Origin: Bacteroidetes bacterium GWA2_32_17
Lineage (GTDB): Bacteria; Bacteroidota; Bacteroidia; Bacteroidales; GWA2-32-17
Assembly (NCBI GenBank): GCA_001769035.1
Contig: MENF01000124.1
Coordinates: 1-36,796 of the forward strand
Reading direction: 5' to 3'
Length of the DNA: 36,796 nucleotides
Numbering within the stretch: position 1 is the stretch's first letter; the number at the start of each line of letters is the position of its first letter. Both the position numbers and the translations under genes were made by a program. This document shows, in pieces, positions 25,661 through 34,546 of the stretch. Below the pieces are notes generated by a model, which saw nothing but the letters and a program-made list of their open reading frames with translations, had not been told where the DNA came from and made no database searches.

Positions 25661-25843
25661 CTTTGTGGACATTAAATAGTGTCTGTCTATAAAGTCAGTG
25701 TCTGATTCATAATGTTCGAGTTCAAGGCATTCGAAGTATTAAAAAATCAGGAGTTTACTTATGTAAATGACTGTTTTTTAATACGAGAATAACGCAAAAA
25801 TCGGACATTATGGACAGACACTAAATAGCGAATGTCCACAAAG
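25661..25843. repeat. 13-bp inverted repeat flanking copy R3
   Basis: CTTTGTGGACATT (25661-25673) and AATGTCCACAAAG (25831-25843) are perfect reverse complements and enclose the R3 element with a few bases to spare. The left arm overlaps a TAACTTTG box (25658-25665) that could act as a plus-strand -7 element. The right arm lies inside repeat E6. The arrangement suggests nested insertion or a larger stem with R3 at its tip. Confidence 0.6.
25677..25823 (+). repeat. 147-bp hairpin repeat, copy R3
   Basis: This 147-bp copy has perfect 11-bp terminal inverted repeats TAGTGTCTGTC and GACAGACACTA. The central arms GTATTAAAAAA and TTTTTTAATAC pair perfectly around GGAGTTTACTTATGTAAATGA. It is the best-preserved copy. 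The rest of the 713-nt gap 25464-26176 holds a solo AATTTTTAGAAC end near 25560, repeat E6, a possible 28-codon remnant (25952-26038) and the GCCACA inverted repeat. Confidence 0.88.
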
Positions 25844-25945
25844 TTAGTGTTTGAACCAGAACTTAGCGAAGCGATCTCACAGTTTGTCTCGCTTGCAGGG
25901 AACACCTTTAAATGTGAGTAAATCGGACATTATGGACAAACTCTA
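25826..25945 (+). repeat. Variant repeat E6: same ends, different core
   Basis: The left end (TAGCGAATGTCCACAAAGTT, then AGTGTTTGA) and right end (ATCGGACATTATGGACAAAC, then TCTA) match the 147-bp family. The middle is unrelated: AGCGA and TCGCT arms around TCACAGTTTGTC replace the conserved GGAGTTTAC core. It starts 2 nt after R3, so the two are tandem. Confidence 0.65.
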
Positions 25946-26069
25946 AATAACATGAAATTAAAAACGCTTATAAATGCTGATGAAACATTCACTGCCTGCT
26001 TCGATTTATCGGAAACTAAAAAAGATTATCCCGATTGAGCGGGAAGGGAATGATTATATAAGATAATAT

Positions 26070-26120
26070 GCCACAAATTGCACAAATTAATTTTTCTGTG
26101 TAATCTGCGTAATCTGTGGC
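26070..26120. repeat. 51-bp GCCACA inverted repeat
   Basis: GCCACAAATTGCACAAATTA and the reverse complement of its right half (GCCACAGATTACGCAGATTA) are imperfect inverted copies ending in GCCACA/TGTGGC. Similar GCCAC-ATT palindromes are frequent intergenic repeats in Bacteroidota genomes (recalled). It lies 57 nt before the radical SAM start. Confidence 0.6.
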
Positions 26121-26176
26121 GAAAAATTATAGAATTTAAACAATTTAATATCAGACACATATAAGATTATAAACAC

Positions 26177-27691
26177 ATGAGAAAAACAGTAATATTATTC
26201 TTCCCCCTTCTCGAATCCCAGAATGTTGCTTCAAATATTCCCTATGCATTGCTTTATCTGGAAAGAATGATTCGGCATCTTGATATTAAAATCATATTGA
26301 TTGATGAAAGATTAAATAAAGATTATGAAAAAATTATCGAAGAAAATGCTGAAAGTCTATTATTTGCCGGAGTTAGTTCAATGGTTGGATACCAAATAAC
26401 AGGTGCAATAAAATTCTCGAAAAAAGTAAAATCCCTTTCCTCATCTCCAATTGTTTGGGGAGGTTGGTTTTCTACTGTATTCCCAGAAATGATTCTAAAA
26501 GAAGATTACGTAGATTATATATGTATTGGGCAAGGCGAAATTCCATTACTTATGTTTACTGAACATTTGTTAAAACAAGAAAGTGTTGCAGATATTAATG
26601 GAATTGGTTATAAAATAAATAATGAATTAAAAATAAACTTTGTTTCAAAACTCACTAACCCTATTGAATTTCCGAAAATCAATTTCGACTTAATTGATAT
26701 AAACGCACTTATAAACTATAATGGAATAGTTGAAATCGGAAACAGAGGAATAGATTATATAGCTACTTTAGGTTGTCCGAATAATTGTGCATTTTGCAAT
26801 TTAGTATATATTTTTGGCAGAAAGTGGTTTGCAAAAGAGGTTAGTGAAATAATTACTGATTTAAAAAACTTTAAATCTAAGTTCAGCATATCCTACGTTT
26901 CTTTCAGCGATGATAATTTTTTTGCCAATAAAAAATTCATTCTTGAATTATGTTATGTATTAATTGAATCGGATTTAAATATTAGTTGGGAAGCAAATGC
27001 GCATCCTAATGCATTTTTAAAAATATACTCCGACGAAGAGATTGAAATTATACGCCAATCGGGCTGTAAAAAAATTAAAATTGGTGCAGAATCAGGCGAC
27101 CAGGAAGTACTTGATTTAATTAACAAAAAAACTTATGTGAAAAACAATTTAGAAATAGTAAAAAAGTTAAAAAAACATCACATTCACATAAGGTATTTTA
27201 CAATGGTTTGTTTTCCTCTAAACCCCGATAAAGATTTTAAAATGACATTGGATTTAATAGGAAAAGCAAAGCTTATTGACCGTAATTTAGATGTAAATAT
27301 TAATTTATTTAAGCCTATTCCAAAAACAGAACTATTTGAACTTTGTGTCGAAAGGGGTTTTAAATATCCTGATTCTACTAATGAATTAGTTGATTTTTTT
27401 GCAAAAAAATTTACAGCACCTTGGTATAAGAGTAATTACCATTCTCAACTTGATAATTTCATTAATTTTTACCTTCCCTTTGCCAATCCTTTCTTTTTTA
27501 TGAAATTTCCATTAAGATCAAGGTTATTCATTTTTATTTTAAACATGGTTTTGTATCCTGTTATTTTATTAAGAATTAAATTAAACTTCATGAAGTTTCC
27601 CATAGAAGCCATACTTTTTAAGAAAATAGTAGGTTTGCAATTTGATAAAAATTATCTAAATTCAGTATCAACATTCAAATCGAGAAATTAA
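26177..27691 (+). CDS. B12-binding-type radical SAM protein, paralogue 5
   Basis: The 504-residue protein is on the plus strand, separated from the four minus-strand paralogues by the repeat-rich 713-nt gap. It has a cobalamin-type domain (FAGVSSMVGYQI, PIVWGGWFSTVFPEM), cluster cysteines C200, C204 and C207 (LGCPNNCAFC), FSDDNFFANKKF (FSDDN where the others have FWDDN or similar), and KIGAESGDQEVLDLINKK. The C-terminus holds FPLRSRLF and FPIEAILFKKIV. It is more AT- and Lys/Ile/Asn-rich than paralogues 1-4, matching the genes that follow it, so it has probably been in the right-hand block for some time. It starts the right-hand block. Confidence 0.88.
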   Translation: MRKTVILFFPLLESQNVASNIPYALLYLERMIRHLDIKIILIDERLNKDYEKIIEENAESLLFAGVSSMVGYQITGAIKFSKKVKSLSSSPIVWGGWFSTVFPEMILKEDYVDYICIGQGEIPLLMFTEHLLKQESVADINGIGYKINNELKINFVSKLTNPIEFPKINFDLIDINALINYNGIVEIGNRGIDYIATLGCPNNCAFCNLVYIFGRKWFAKEVSEIITDLKNFKSKFSISYVSFSDDNFFANKKFILELCYVLIESDLNISWEANAHPNAFLKIYSDEEIEIIRQSGCKKIKIGAESGDQEVLDLINKKTYVKNNLEIVKKLKKHHIHIRYFTMVCFPLNPDKDFKMTLDLIGKAKLIDRNLDVNINLFKPIPKTELFELCVERGFKYPDSTNELVDFFAKKFTAPWYKSNYHSQLDNFINFYLPFANPFFFMKFPLRSRLFIFILNMVLYPVILLRIKLNFMKFPIEAILFKKIVGLQFDKNYLNSVSTFKSRN

Positions 27692-27722
27692 TTTTTAATT
27701 ATTATTATTCATTGAAAACGAA

Positions 27723-27730
27723 TAACTTTG
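27723..27730 (+). promoter_or_regulatory. Putative -7 box before the twitch radical SAM array
   Basis: TAACTTTG matches TAnnTTTG, 76 nt before the chosen ATG at 27806. A TTG at 27713 is too close to be the -33 element, so support is partial. Confidence 0.35.
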
Positions 27731-27805
27731 GCGCGTAATTTATAAAAATGCCAGACACAATTCTTCATATTGTTTATTAATTATAAATTGCAAAATTGCA
27801 AAAGA

Positions 27806-29239
27806 ATGAAATTCTGGAAATCCATATTGCCTAATAAAAATAAATATAATTCTATTGACAAAAAAATTGTTAAAGAATACAATAAAACCAGAAATTTAAA
27901 GTCAAGAAAACATTTGTGTTATGCTCCTTTTAAATCATTAACATTTTTTCTTGCCGGAGATATTATGGCATGCTGGCACAACAAACAATATCTATTAGGG
28001 CATTATCCCGAAGATAACATAAGCGATATTTGGTTTGGAGAAAAATTAAAAAAACTACGCGAACATATTATAAATAATGACCTTACTTATGGATGCGAAG
28101 AATGTGAAAAACATATTAAATCAAGTGATTTTTATTCCGCTGGAGCATGGAGATACGATTATCTTTCGTTAAAAAAATCGAAGTATCCTGTTTCAATGGA
28201 TTTTCAAATAAGCAACATTTGCAATTTAGAATGTATAATGTGCAATGGCGAGTATTCAATAACTGTAAGACAGAATAGAGAGTTGAAACATCCATATACT
28301 AATCCTTACGACGATAGTTTCATAAAACAGCTTGAACCCTTTATACCTCATTTGCACGAAGCTTCATTTAGCGGAGGCGAATCATTTGTTATTAATCAAT
28401 ATTATAATATTTGGGAAAAAATTTATGAAATAAATCCAAATGTTGTTATTTCGGTAACTACCAATGGTTCAACATTAAACAACAGAGCAAAAAATATTCT
28501 TGAAAAATTAAAATTCAACATCACTCTTTCATTAGATTCTGTAAACAAAGAGAACTACGAGTTTATTAGAAAAAATGGAAATTTTGAAAATTTAATCTCA
28601 AATTTTGAATATTACAAACAATATGCACTACAAAATAATACATTTTTGTCGGTAAGAATTTGCCCATTGCAACAAAACTGGAAAGAATTACCCGAAATAT
28701 TCAATTTTATTAATGAGCAAAATATTAGTTTGTTTTTTAATTCTGTAATTTTTCCTCCATACAGTTCTTTGTGGAATTTAAGTTCACAAAAATTAAGTGA
28801 AATTTTAAATTATTTAAGCTCATTTCAATTCGAAAATAAAACACAAATTCAAAAAGGGAATAACAAAAGTTATAATAATCTAATTGAACAAATAGCTAAA
28901 TGGCAAAATGATGCAATTAAAATAGAAGAAAAATATCCCGATTTAAACAACTACGACACAAAAATATTATTAGATATTTTAATCATGCAGGTAAATGAAT
29001 ATTTGAAAATAAATAACTCATTTAAAGAAGTAAAGAAACAGGAATTTGCCTTATTTTTTGAAAATTCAATAAAATCATGTGAGCACGAAATAAACAATAT
29101 TGAAATTTATAACAATGCTTTACGATACTTTATTGGATTCCCTATAAATAGACTTATTGACGAGTTTAATATTCGTAACATTGAGAAAATAATAAATTTT
29201 ACCAAACAAGCTGGCAAGTTAACATTAAACAATATATAA
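27806..29239 (+). CDS. Radical SAM protein with N-terminal twitch/SPASM-like Cys4 domain, copy A
   Basis: 477 residues. Four cysteines come first: C38 (LCYAPFKSL), C56 (MACWHN), C97 and C100 (YGCEEC). They resemble a SPASM/twitch cluster domain (with GHYPED-ISDIWFGEKLKKLREH) placed before, not after, the radical SAM core. The core has C139-x3-C143-x2-C146 (ICNLECIMC), SFSGGES (the GGE motif) and SLDS. The region from about 330 to 477 is helical and unknown. The start is ATG 27806 because copy D aligns from there; the in-frame start at 27770 adds 12 poorly fitting residues. The next gene begins 2 nt after its stop. Copy D is its closest relative by eye. The substrate is unknown. Confidence 0.85.
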   Translation: MKFWKSILPNKNKYNSIDKKIVKEYNKTRNLKSRKHLCYAPFKSLTFFLAGDIMACWHNKQYLLGHYPEDNISDIWFGEKLKKLREHIINNDLTYGCEECEKHIKSSDFYSAGAWRYDYLSLKKSKYPVSMDFQISNICNLECIMCNGEYSITVRQNRELKHPYTNPYDDSFIKQLEPFIPHLHEASFSGGESFVINQYYNIWEKIYEINPNVVISVTTNGSTLNNRAKNILEKLKFNITLSLDSVNKENYEFIRKNGNFENLISNFEYYKQYALQNNTFLSVRICPLQQNWKELPEIFNFINEQNISLFFNSVIFPPYSSLWNLSSQKLSEILNYLSSFQFENKTQIQKGNNKSYNNLIEQIAKWQNDAIKIEEKYPDLNNYDTKILLDILIMQVNEYLKINNSFKEVKKQEFALFFENSIKSCEHEINNIEIYNNALRYFIGFPINRLIDEFNIRNIEKIINFTKQAGKLTLNNI

Positions 29240-29241
29240 AA

Positions 29242-30129
29242 TTGGAAAATAAAGTTATAATACATATTGGATATCCTAAAACAGGAACTACATGGTTCGC
29301 TAATAATTTTTATCCAAAAATTAAAGATTTTTACTTTGTACCTCCCGAAACAATTATAAGCGAATTAATTTCTAACAATTATTTAAAAATATCTGAAAAA
29401 CTATCAAAACACAATAAACTAATTATTTCGGACCCCGAATTTTGTGGTGTTATTAAATACAACTGGAATAATGGAATATATAGACAACAAATTGCAGAAC
29501 ATTTAAAAATTCTTTTTCCAAATGCTCAAATTATTATATTTATAAGAAATCAAATAGAATTTCTTGCTTCATCTTATGTTTATTACATTAGAAAAGGAGG
29601 TACTCAAAAGCCACTCGAATTATTTAATAGTATGATAAATTCAGAGTTTTCTATTCCTTTGGAATACATGGAATACCATAAAATAATTCAGTTGTACCAA
29701 GATTTGTTTGGGACTAATAATATTCATGTTTTTTTATATGAAGAATTTTTAGAGAATAATTTTAATTTCATCAAAAATTATATTTCAATTTTTAATTTCG
29801 ATTTAAGTTATAGTTCTGTTAATTATAAACCACTTAACGAAATGCTTAAAAAACCTTTGTTAAATTTTATTAGATTTACAAATAAATTTACAAATAAAGA
29901 AGTTAAGAACAAAAAAGTTGTTTTCCATATTCCTTTTATTTATGAAATTATTAATAAAAATTACAGCACTTTTAATAAATTTTTATTTTTTGGAAATAAA
30001 CCTAACATTCAAGAATTATTCGATAATAAAACTTTAGATTTTTTAAATAATTATTTTAGCAAATCCAATAATAAACTTATTGATAACATGGAGCTTTCAT
30101 TAATTAAAAAATATAAATATCCTATATAG
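29242..30129 (+). CDS. Sulfotransferase, second type, plus-strand paralogue
   Basis: The 295-residue protein starts at TTG 29242, 2 nt after the previous stop. The first residues give IIHIGYPKTGTTWFANNFYP, the PAPS loop with the canonical T-G-T-T (the minus-strand paralogue has T-A-T-T). The 3'-phosphate segment is IIIFIRNQIEFLASSYVYY, followed by NIHVFLYEEFLENN. The end (SKSNNKLIDNMELSLIKKYKYPI) parallels the paralogue at 24528. It is probably translationally coupled to copy A, suggesting that radical SAM modification and sulfation act on the same molecule. Confidence 0.82.
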   Translation: MENKVIIHIGYPKTGTTWFANNFYPKIKDFYFVPPETIISELISNNYLKISEKLSKHNKLIISDPEFCGVIKYNWNNGIYRQQIAEHLKILFPNAQIIIFIRNQIEFLASSYVYYIRKGGTQKPLELFNSMINSEFSIPLEYMEYHKIIQLYQDLFGTNNIHVFLYEEFLENNFNFIKNYISIFNFDLSYSSVNYKPLNEMLKKPLLNFIRFTNKFTNKEVKNKKVVFHIPFIYEIINKNYSTFNKFLFFGNKPNIQELFDNKTLDFLNNYFSKSNNKLIDNMELSLIKKYKYPI

Positions 30130-30302
30130 TGTTAGAAAGAAAACTACTTAATAATTACATTTGCTAGCGATTGTTATATTGCTTAATTGTTATTGTTATT
30201 CAATAACCATTTAACAATAAAACAATTTAGCCATTGACCTAAATAAGAGCAAATTTATTTGTTTTCTTGCAGGCACTATATAAAAAAAATTATAAGTTAT
30301 TT

Positions 30303-31730
30303 ATGAATTTTAAAAATAAAATATTACAAATTTTCAATAAAAATACTTCAAATAATTATTCTGATGTGCCCAAAAGTATTATTAAAAAATTTAATAAAAC
30401 CCGCCCGATTATTGTACGAAAATATTTATGTAATGCACCATTCCGCAATTTATATTTTAATACCGATGGGCAAGTATCTGTATGTTGTTACAACATGAAA
30501 TACATGGTTGGCAATATTAATAATAATTCCATCACCGAAATATGGAATGGCGAAAAAATAAAAGAGCTTCGTAAACATATTGCAAATAATGACCTTTCGC
30601 TTGGTTGTGATGCGTGTAAATCGGAACTTTTATTAAGTAATTTCGAAAGCCTTCATATAAAATTCTACGATGAACAATTTACTATTAAAGATTTTCCAAC
30701 ATCGCTAATGTTTCAAATTGATAATACATGCAATCTCGAATGTACAATGTGCACTGGCGATTTTTCTTCTAACATTTTTAAAAATCGTGAACAACGGACT
30801 CAATTTGAAAATCCTTATAACAAAAAGTTTTTTGATGAATTAAACACATATATCCCTCACATTAAAGAATGTATGTTTTCGGGAGGTGAACCATTTTTAA
30901 TAAACTCATATTTTGATATATGGAATAAAATAATAGAAACAAATCCATCTTGTTATATTTCTGTTCAAACAAATGGTACTATATTAAATGATAAAGTAAA
31001 AAACATATTGGAAAAAGGAAAATTTTTTATTGGAATTTCTTTAGATTCATTAAATCCTGAATTATATAAAAAAATCAGAATCAATGCAAATTTAGAAACA
31101 ACACTTAACAATTTAGAATATTTTAAAAATTATAATCATAAAAACAACAGGACGACAGGTCTTTCTGTATGTGTAATGAATCAAAACAGATTTGAAATTC
31201 CTGCTATAACTGAATTTTGTTCAAAAAACAATCTTACTATTCTTTATAACACTATCAGATTCCCTGCTAAAGATGCTGTATGGATTCTAAACTCTTATGA
31301 ACTAAAAGAACTTATTGATAAATATAGTTTATTAGATTTACCAATTAAAACATTGGTTCAGAAAAAAAATAAGATAAAATATTACGACTTAATTAAAAAG
31401 CTTAAATCGTGGTACGAAATTTCAATAAAGTGGGAAAAGTATATCCCTAAACCAGTTGATGAAAACGAAATAAAATTATTACAAAATGGAATAATTATCA
31501 AATTAGAAAATGCTTCTTTAACATTTAACAGTGAAGATTTAAATATTAATTCTTTGATATTACTGCTTAATAATATTTTCGAAAATATGCCTAATAACGA
31601 TTTAAAATACAAAACTTTAAAAATGATTAATTCGTTTAGCGAAAATAAAATATTAGCTAATATTTATCGCGAAAATGAGGAAAGTCTTAAAAAATTAATA
31701 TTCAACATGGCTAAATATCCTGAAATATAA
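30303..31730 (+). CDS. Radical SAM protein with N-terminal Cys4 domain, copy B
   Basis: 475 residues. The N-terminal Cys4 set is C43 (LCNAPF), C61/C62 (VSVCCYN), C102 and C105 (LGCDAC). The radical SAM C143-x3-C147-x2-C150 (TCNLECTMC), MFSGGEPF and ISLDS follow. It lacks the SAGAWRYDYL segment that A and D share between the two domains, and has ESLHIKFYDEQF instead. The C-terminal region is divergent. The start is ATG 30303; an in-frame TTG at 30267 would add 12 residues. A 173-nt gap precedes this start; I see no clear promoter or repeat in it. Confidence 0.85.
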   Translation: MNFKNKILQIFNKNTSNNYSDVPKSIIKKFNKTRPIIVRKYLCNAPFRNLYFNTDGQVSVCCYNMKYMVGNINNNSITEIWNGEKIKELRKHIANNDLSLGCDACKSELLLSNFESLHIKFYDEQFTIKDFPTSLMFQIDNTCNLECTMCTGDFSSNIFKNREQRTQFENPYNKKFFDELNTYIPHIKECMFSGGEPFLINSYFDIWNKIIETNPSCYISVQTNGTILNDKVKNILEKGKFFIGISLDSLNPELYKKIRINANLETTLNNLEYFKNYNHKNNRTTGLSVCVMNQNRFEIPAITEFCSKNNLTILYNTIRFPAKDAVWILNSYELKELIDKYSLLDLPIKTLVQKKNKIKYYDLIKKLKSWYEISIKWEKYIPKPVDENEIKLLQNGIIIKLENASLTFNSEDLNINSLILLLNNIFENMPNNDLKYKTLKMINSFSENKILANIYRENEESLKKLIFNMAKYPEI

Positions 31731-31748
31731 TATAACATATTACAAATA

Positions 31749-33134
31749 ATGACAGATGACTATAAATATAAACCACTTGAAAAACGTATAATTAAGGAAT
31801 ACAATAAAATACGTAATAACAGTAAATGTGAAGTATTGTGTAATGCACCATTTGCTTCTATGCGCTTTACTATTTCCGGCAATATACAAGTATGTTGTTA
31901 TAATCACCTTTTACTTTTAGGAAAATATCCCGATGATAAACTTATTGATGCCTGGAACGGAGAAAATTCAAAATTGCTAAAAAATTCAATCCTTAATAAT
32001 GATCTTCGTTTAGGATGTGGATATTGTTCAGAAATTATTAAATCAAAAAATTACAAAAGTGTAGGTGCAAATAATTATGATTATTTAAAAAAATCCAATA
32101 ACAGTTGGCCTACAATGCTTGATTTTGAACTTGGTAATAATTGCAATTTGGAATGTGTAATGTGTAACGGTGAAAATTCAGCTTTAATAAGACAAAATCG
32201 TGAAAACGAAATCCCATATTGCCCCCCATACGATGATGAATTTATAAATCAATTAGAACCTTTTATTCCTCATCTTACTGAAGTCCGTTTTGTAGGTGGA
32301 GAACCTTTTCTGATTGAAATTAATTATAAAATTTGGGAAAAAATTATTGAAATCAATCCAGCATGCAACATTATTGTTTTAACAAATGGGACAATACTTT
32401 CAGAACGAGTTAAAAACATTCTAACTATAGGAAATTTCAACATATCTGTTTCTTCTGATGGAATCAGCTCAGAAATATATGAGAAAATCAGGGTTAATGC
32501 TGACTTTTCAGTTTTCATAAACAATTTACGTTTTTTCCTAGATTATTCACATTCTAAAAACAAGCCATTTTGCTGGAATTTATGCCCACAAAGGTTAAAT
32601 TGGCATGAAATTCCTGATATATTTTCATTTTGTAATAATGAAAATATCAATATTATTTTACATACTATATTTTTCCCACCACATACTTCATTATGGAACC
32701 TTCCTAAAATTGAATTAGAGAAAATAAAATCATATTTAATAAAAAGAGAACCTGTTTTTAGAAGATTTAATAAAGTACACAAACAAAATCTTGGGTATTA
32801 TCAATCTTTAATCAAACAAATTGGTAATTGGATTGCAGATAAAAATAAAACAGAAAATGCAAATAATTTAAATAGTTCGGAATTAAAAAAAGAGCTTTTT
32901 TCAAAAATTTCATCTTACATTTCCGAATCTAAACTATTTTCAGATTCTTACAAAATTGAATTAATTAAATTATATACTGAAAAACTAAATAAAATATTTG
33001 AACTCATGGATAATAAGTCATTAATTAAAGCTCTAACTTTTATGATAACGTTTAATATTGAGCTTATTATTGCTGAAATTGCAAACAGTTCGGATGAAAA
33101 ACTTAAACAACGAATCTTAACGGCTGCTATATAA
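31749..33134 (+). CDS. Radical SAM protein with N-terminal Cys4 domain, copy C
   Basis: 461 residues. The Cys4 set is C31 (LCNAPF), C49/C50 (QVCCYN), C90 and C93 (LGCGYC). The core is C132-x3-C136-x2-C139 (NCNLECVMC), with RFVGGEPF in place of SGGE and SVSSDGISSE instead of the SLDS motif. It has FPPHTSLWNLP, the same block as A and D (FPPYSSLWNL), near residue 320. It starts 18 nt after copy B and its stop overlaps the start of copy D by 1 nt, so B, C, D and the glycosyltransferase form one unit. Confidence 0.85.
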   Translation: MTDDYKYKPLEKRIIKEYNKIRNNSKCEVLCNAPFASMRFTISGNIQVCCYNHLLLLGKYPDDKLIDAWNGENSKLLKNSILNNDLRLGCGYCSEIIKSKNYKSVGANNYDYLKKSNNSWPTMLDFELGNNCNLECVMCNGENSALIRQNRENEIPYCPPYDDEFINQLEPFIPHLTEVRFVGGEPFLIEINYKIWEKIIEINPACNIIVLTNGTILSERVKNILTIGNFNISVSSDGISSEIYEKIRVNADFSVFINNLRFFLDYSHSKNKPFCWNLCPQRLNWHEIPDIFSFCNNENINIILHTIFFPPHTSLWNLPKIELEKIKSYLIKREPVFRRFNKVHKQNLGYYQSLIKQIGNWIADKNKTENANNLNSSELKKELFSKISSYISESKLFSDSYKIELIKLYTEKLNKIFELMDNKSLIKALTFMITFNIELIIAEIANSSDEKLKQRILTAAI

Positions 33135-34546
33135 TGTTATGGAGAAAAAATAAATATAATTCTTTGGATAAAAACAAGATAAAAGAGTATAACAAAATCC
33201 GAAGTAAAAGCAAGCGTTCCCACTTTTGCCTGGCACCATTTTCTACTTTGTTTTTCTCGGAATACGGCGAAATTCTTCCTTGTTACTACAATAAAAACAT
33301 TGTATTTGGCCGCTATCCCGAACAAAGTCCGGAAGAAGCTTGGTTTGGCAAAAAAATGAACACTTTAAGAGAACACATTAAAAATAATGATTTAAGCTAT
33401 GGTTGTCAGGATTGTATGCAATATTTGAATAGCGAAAATTATTATTCGGTAGGTGCATGGAAATACGATTATTTACCTGTTAACAAAAGTAAATATCCAA
33501 TTTCGATTGATTTTCAAATAAGCAATATTTGCAATCTTTCATGTATAATGTGTAATGGCGAGTATTCACAAACAGTTCGTCAAAAAAGAGAAAATAAAGA
33601 CAACTATGTTAATCCTTACGATGAAAATTTTATAAAAAAAATTGAACCATTTATTCCGCATTTAAAAGAAGCGGCTTTTACAGGTGGCGAAGCATTTATA
33701 ATAAAACAATATTATGATATATGGGATAAAATAGCAGAAAAAAATTCTTCAATTAGAATATCTGTTACAACAAATGGTACAATATTAAACAGCAGAGTAA
33801 AAATGTATCTCGAAAAACTCAAATTTAATATAACCATGTCATTAGACTCTTTAAACAAAGAGAATTTTGAAAAAATACGCCGATTCTCTAATTTTGATAC
33901 TGTTTTGAAAAACTTTGAATATTTTATTGATTATACCAAACGTAAACAAACACTTTTAACCGTTAAAGTTTGTCCTATGCGTCAAAACTGGCACGAGATG
34001 CCCGTTCTTATTAATTTTTTAAACAATAAAAATGTTTTATTTTTATTTAATAATGTGGTTTTTCCGCCATATTGTTCATTGTGGAACTTGCCATCGGCAA
34101 AACTAAAAGAAGTTTACGAATTTATCGAAAAACACGAATTTGCAACTAATTCTATAATACAAAAAGGTAATATCGAAAGAGTAGATAACCTGATAAATCA
34201 ACTTAAAAACTGGGAAAAGCAAGCAAAAGAATTTGAAAACACTTATCCCGATATAAATTCTAAATCGGCATCTGAAATTAATATATTGTTAAAACAAAAA
34301 ATAAGATATTATTTAACAACTAACACAAACATATCAGCATCAACATCATTTGGGCAGGATTTAGAGAAGGTATTCGACGACCTGATAATTTCAATAAAAG
34401 ATGAAAAAATATTAAAAAATGCTTTTATTTATTTTTTTAAAATACCTATTCATCGCATTTTGAGTGAATTTAATATCAGAAATTTCGATAAAATAGTTGA
34501 GCGTACAATACAAGCAGGATATACCGAACCACCATCAATAAAATAA
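33134..34546 (+). CDS. Radical SAM protein with N-terminal Cys4 domain, copy D
   Basis: 470 residues. The Cys4 set is C32 (FCLAPF), C50 (LPCYYN), C91 and C94 (YGCQDC). The core is C133-x3-C137-x2-C140 (ICNLSCIMC), with AFTGGEAF (GGE retained) and MSLDSLNKENFEKIR. It is strongly similar to copy A throughout, including the linker SVGAWKYDYL and the C-terminal block IHRILSEFNIRNFDKIV, so A and D are the most recent duplicates. ATG 33134 overlaps the previous stop, and the glycosyltransferase gene starts directly after its stop codon. Confidence 0.87.
   Translation: MLWRKNKYNSLDKNKIKEYNKIRSKSKRSHFCLAPFSTLFFSEYGEILPCYYNKNIVFGRYPEQSPEEAWFGKKMNTLREHIKNNDLSYGCQDCMQYLNSENYYSVGAWKYDYLPVNKSKYPISIDFQISNICNLSCIMCNGEYSQTVRQKRENKDNYVNPYDENFIKKIEPFIPHLKEAAFTGGEAFIIKQYYDIWDKIAEKNSSIRISVTTNGTILNSRVKMYLEKLKFNITMSLDSLNKENFEKIRRFSNFDTVLKNFEYFIDYTKRKQTLLTVKVCPMRQNWHEMPVLINFLNNKNVLFLFNNVVFPPYCSLWNLPSAKLKEVYEFIEKHEFATNSIIQKGNIERVDNLINQLKNWEKQAKEFENTYPDINSKSASEINILLKQKIRYYLTTNTNISASTSFGQDLEKVFDDLIISIKDEKILKNAFIYFFKIPIHRILSEFNIRNFDKIVERTIQAGYTEPPSIK

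Noticed and set aside
27770-34546. Radical SAM/SPASM array as a RiPP maturation cluster
   Set aside because: No plausible short precursor peptide was seen next to the genes; the gaps are 18 nt or less except 30130-30302, which shows no convincing short ORF.
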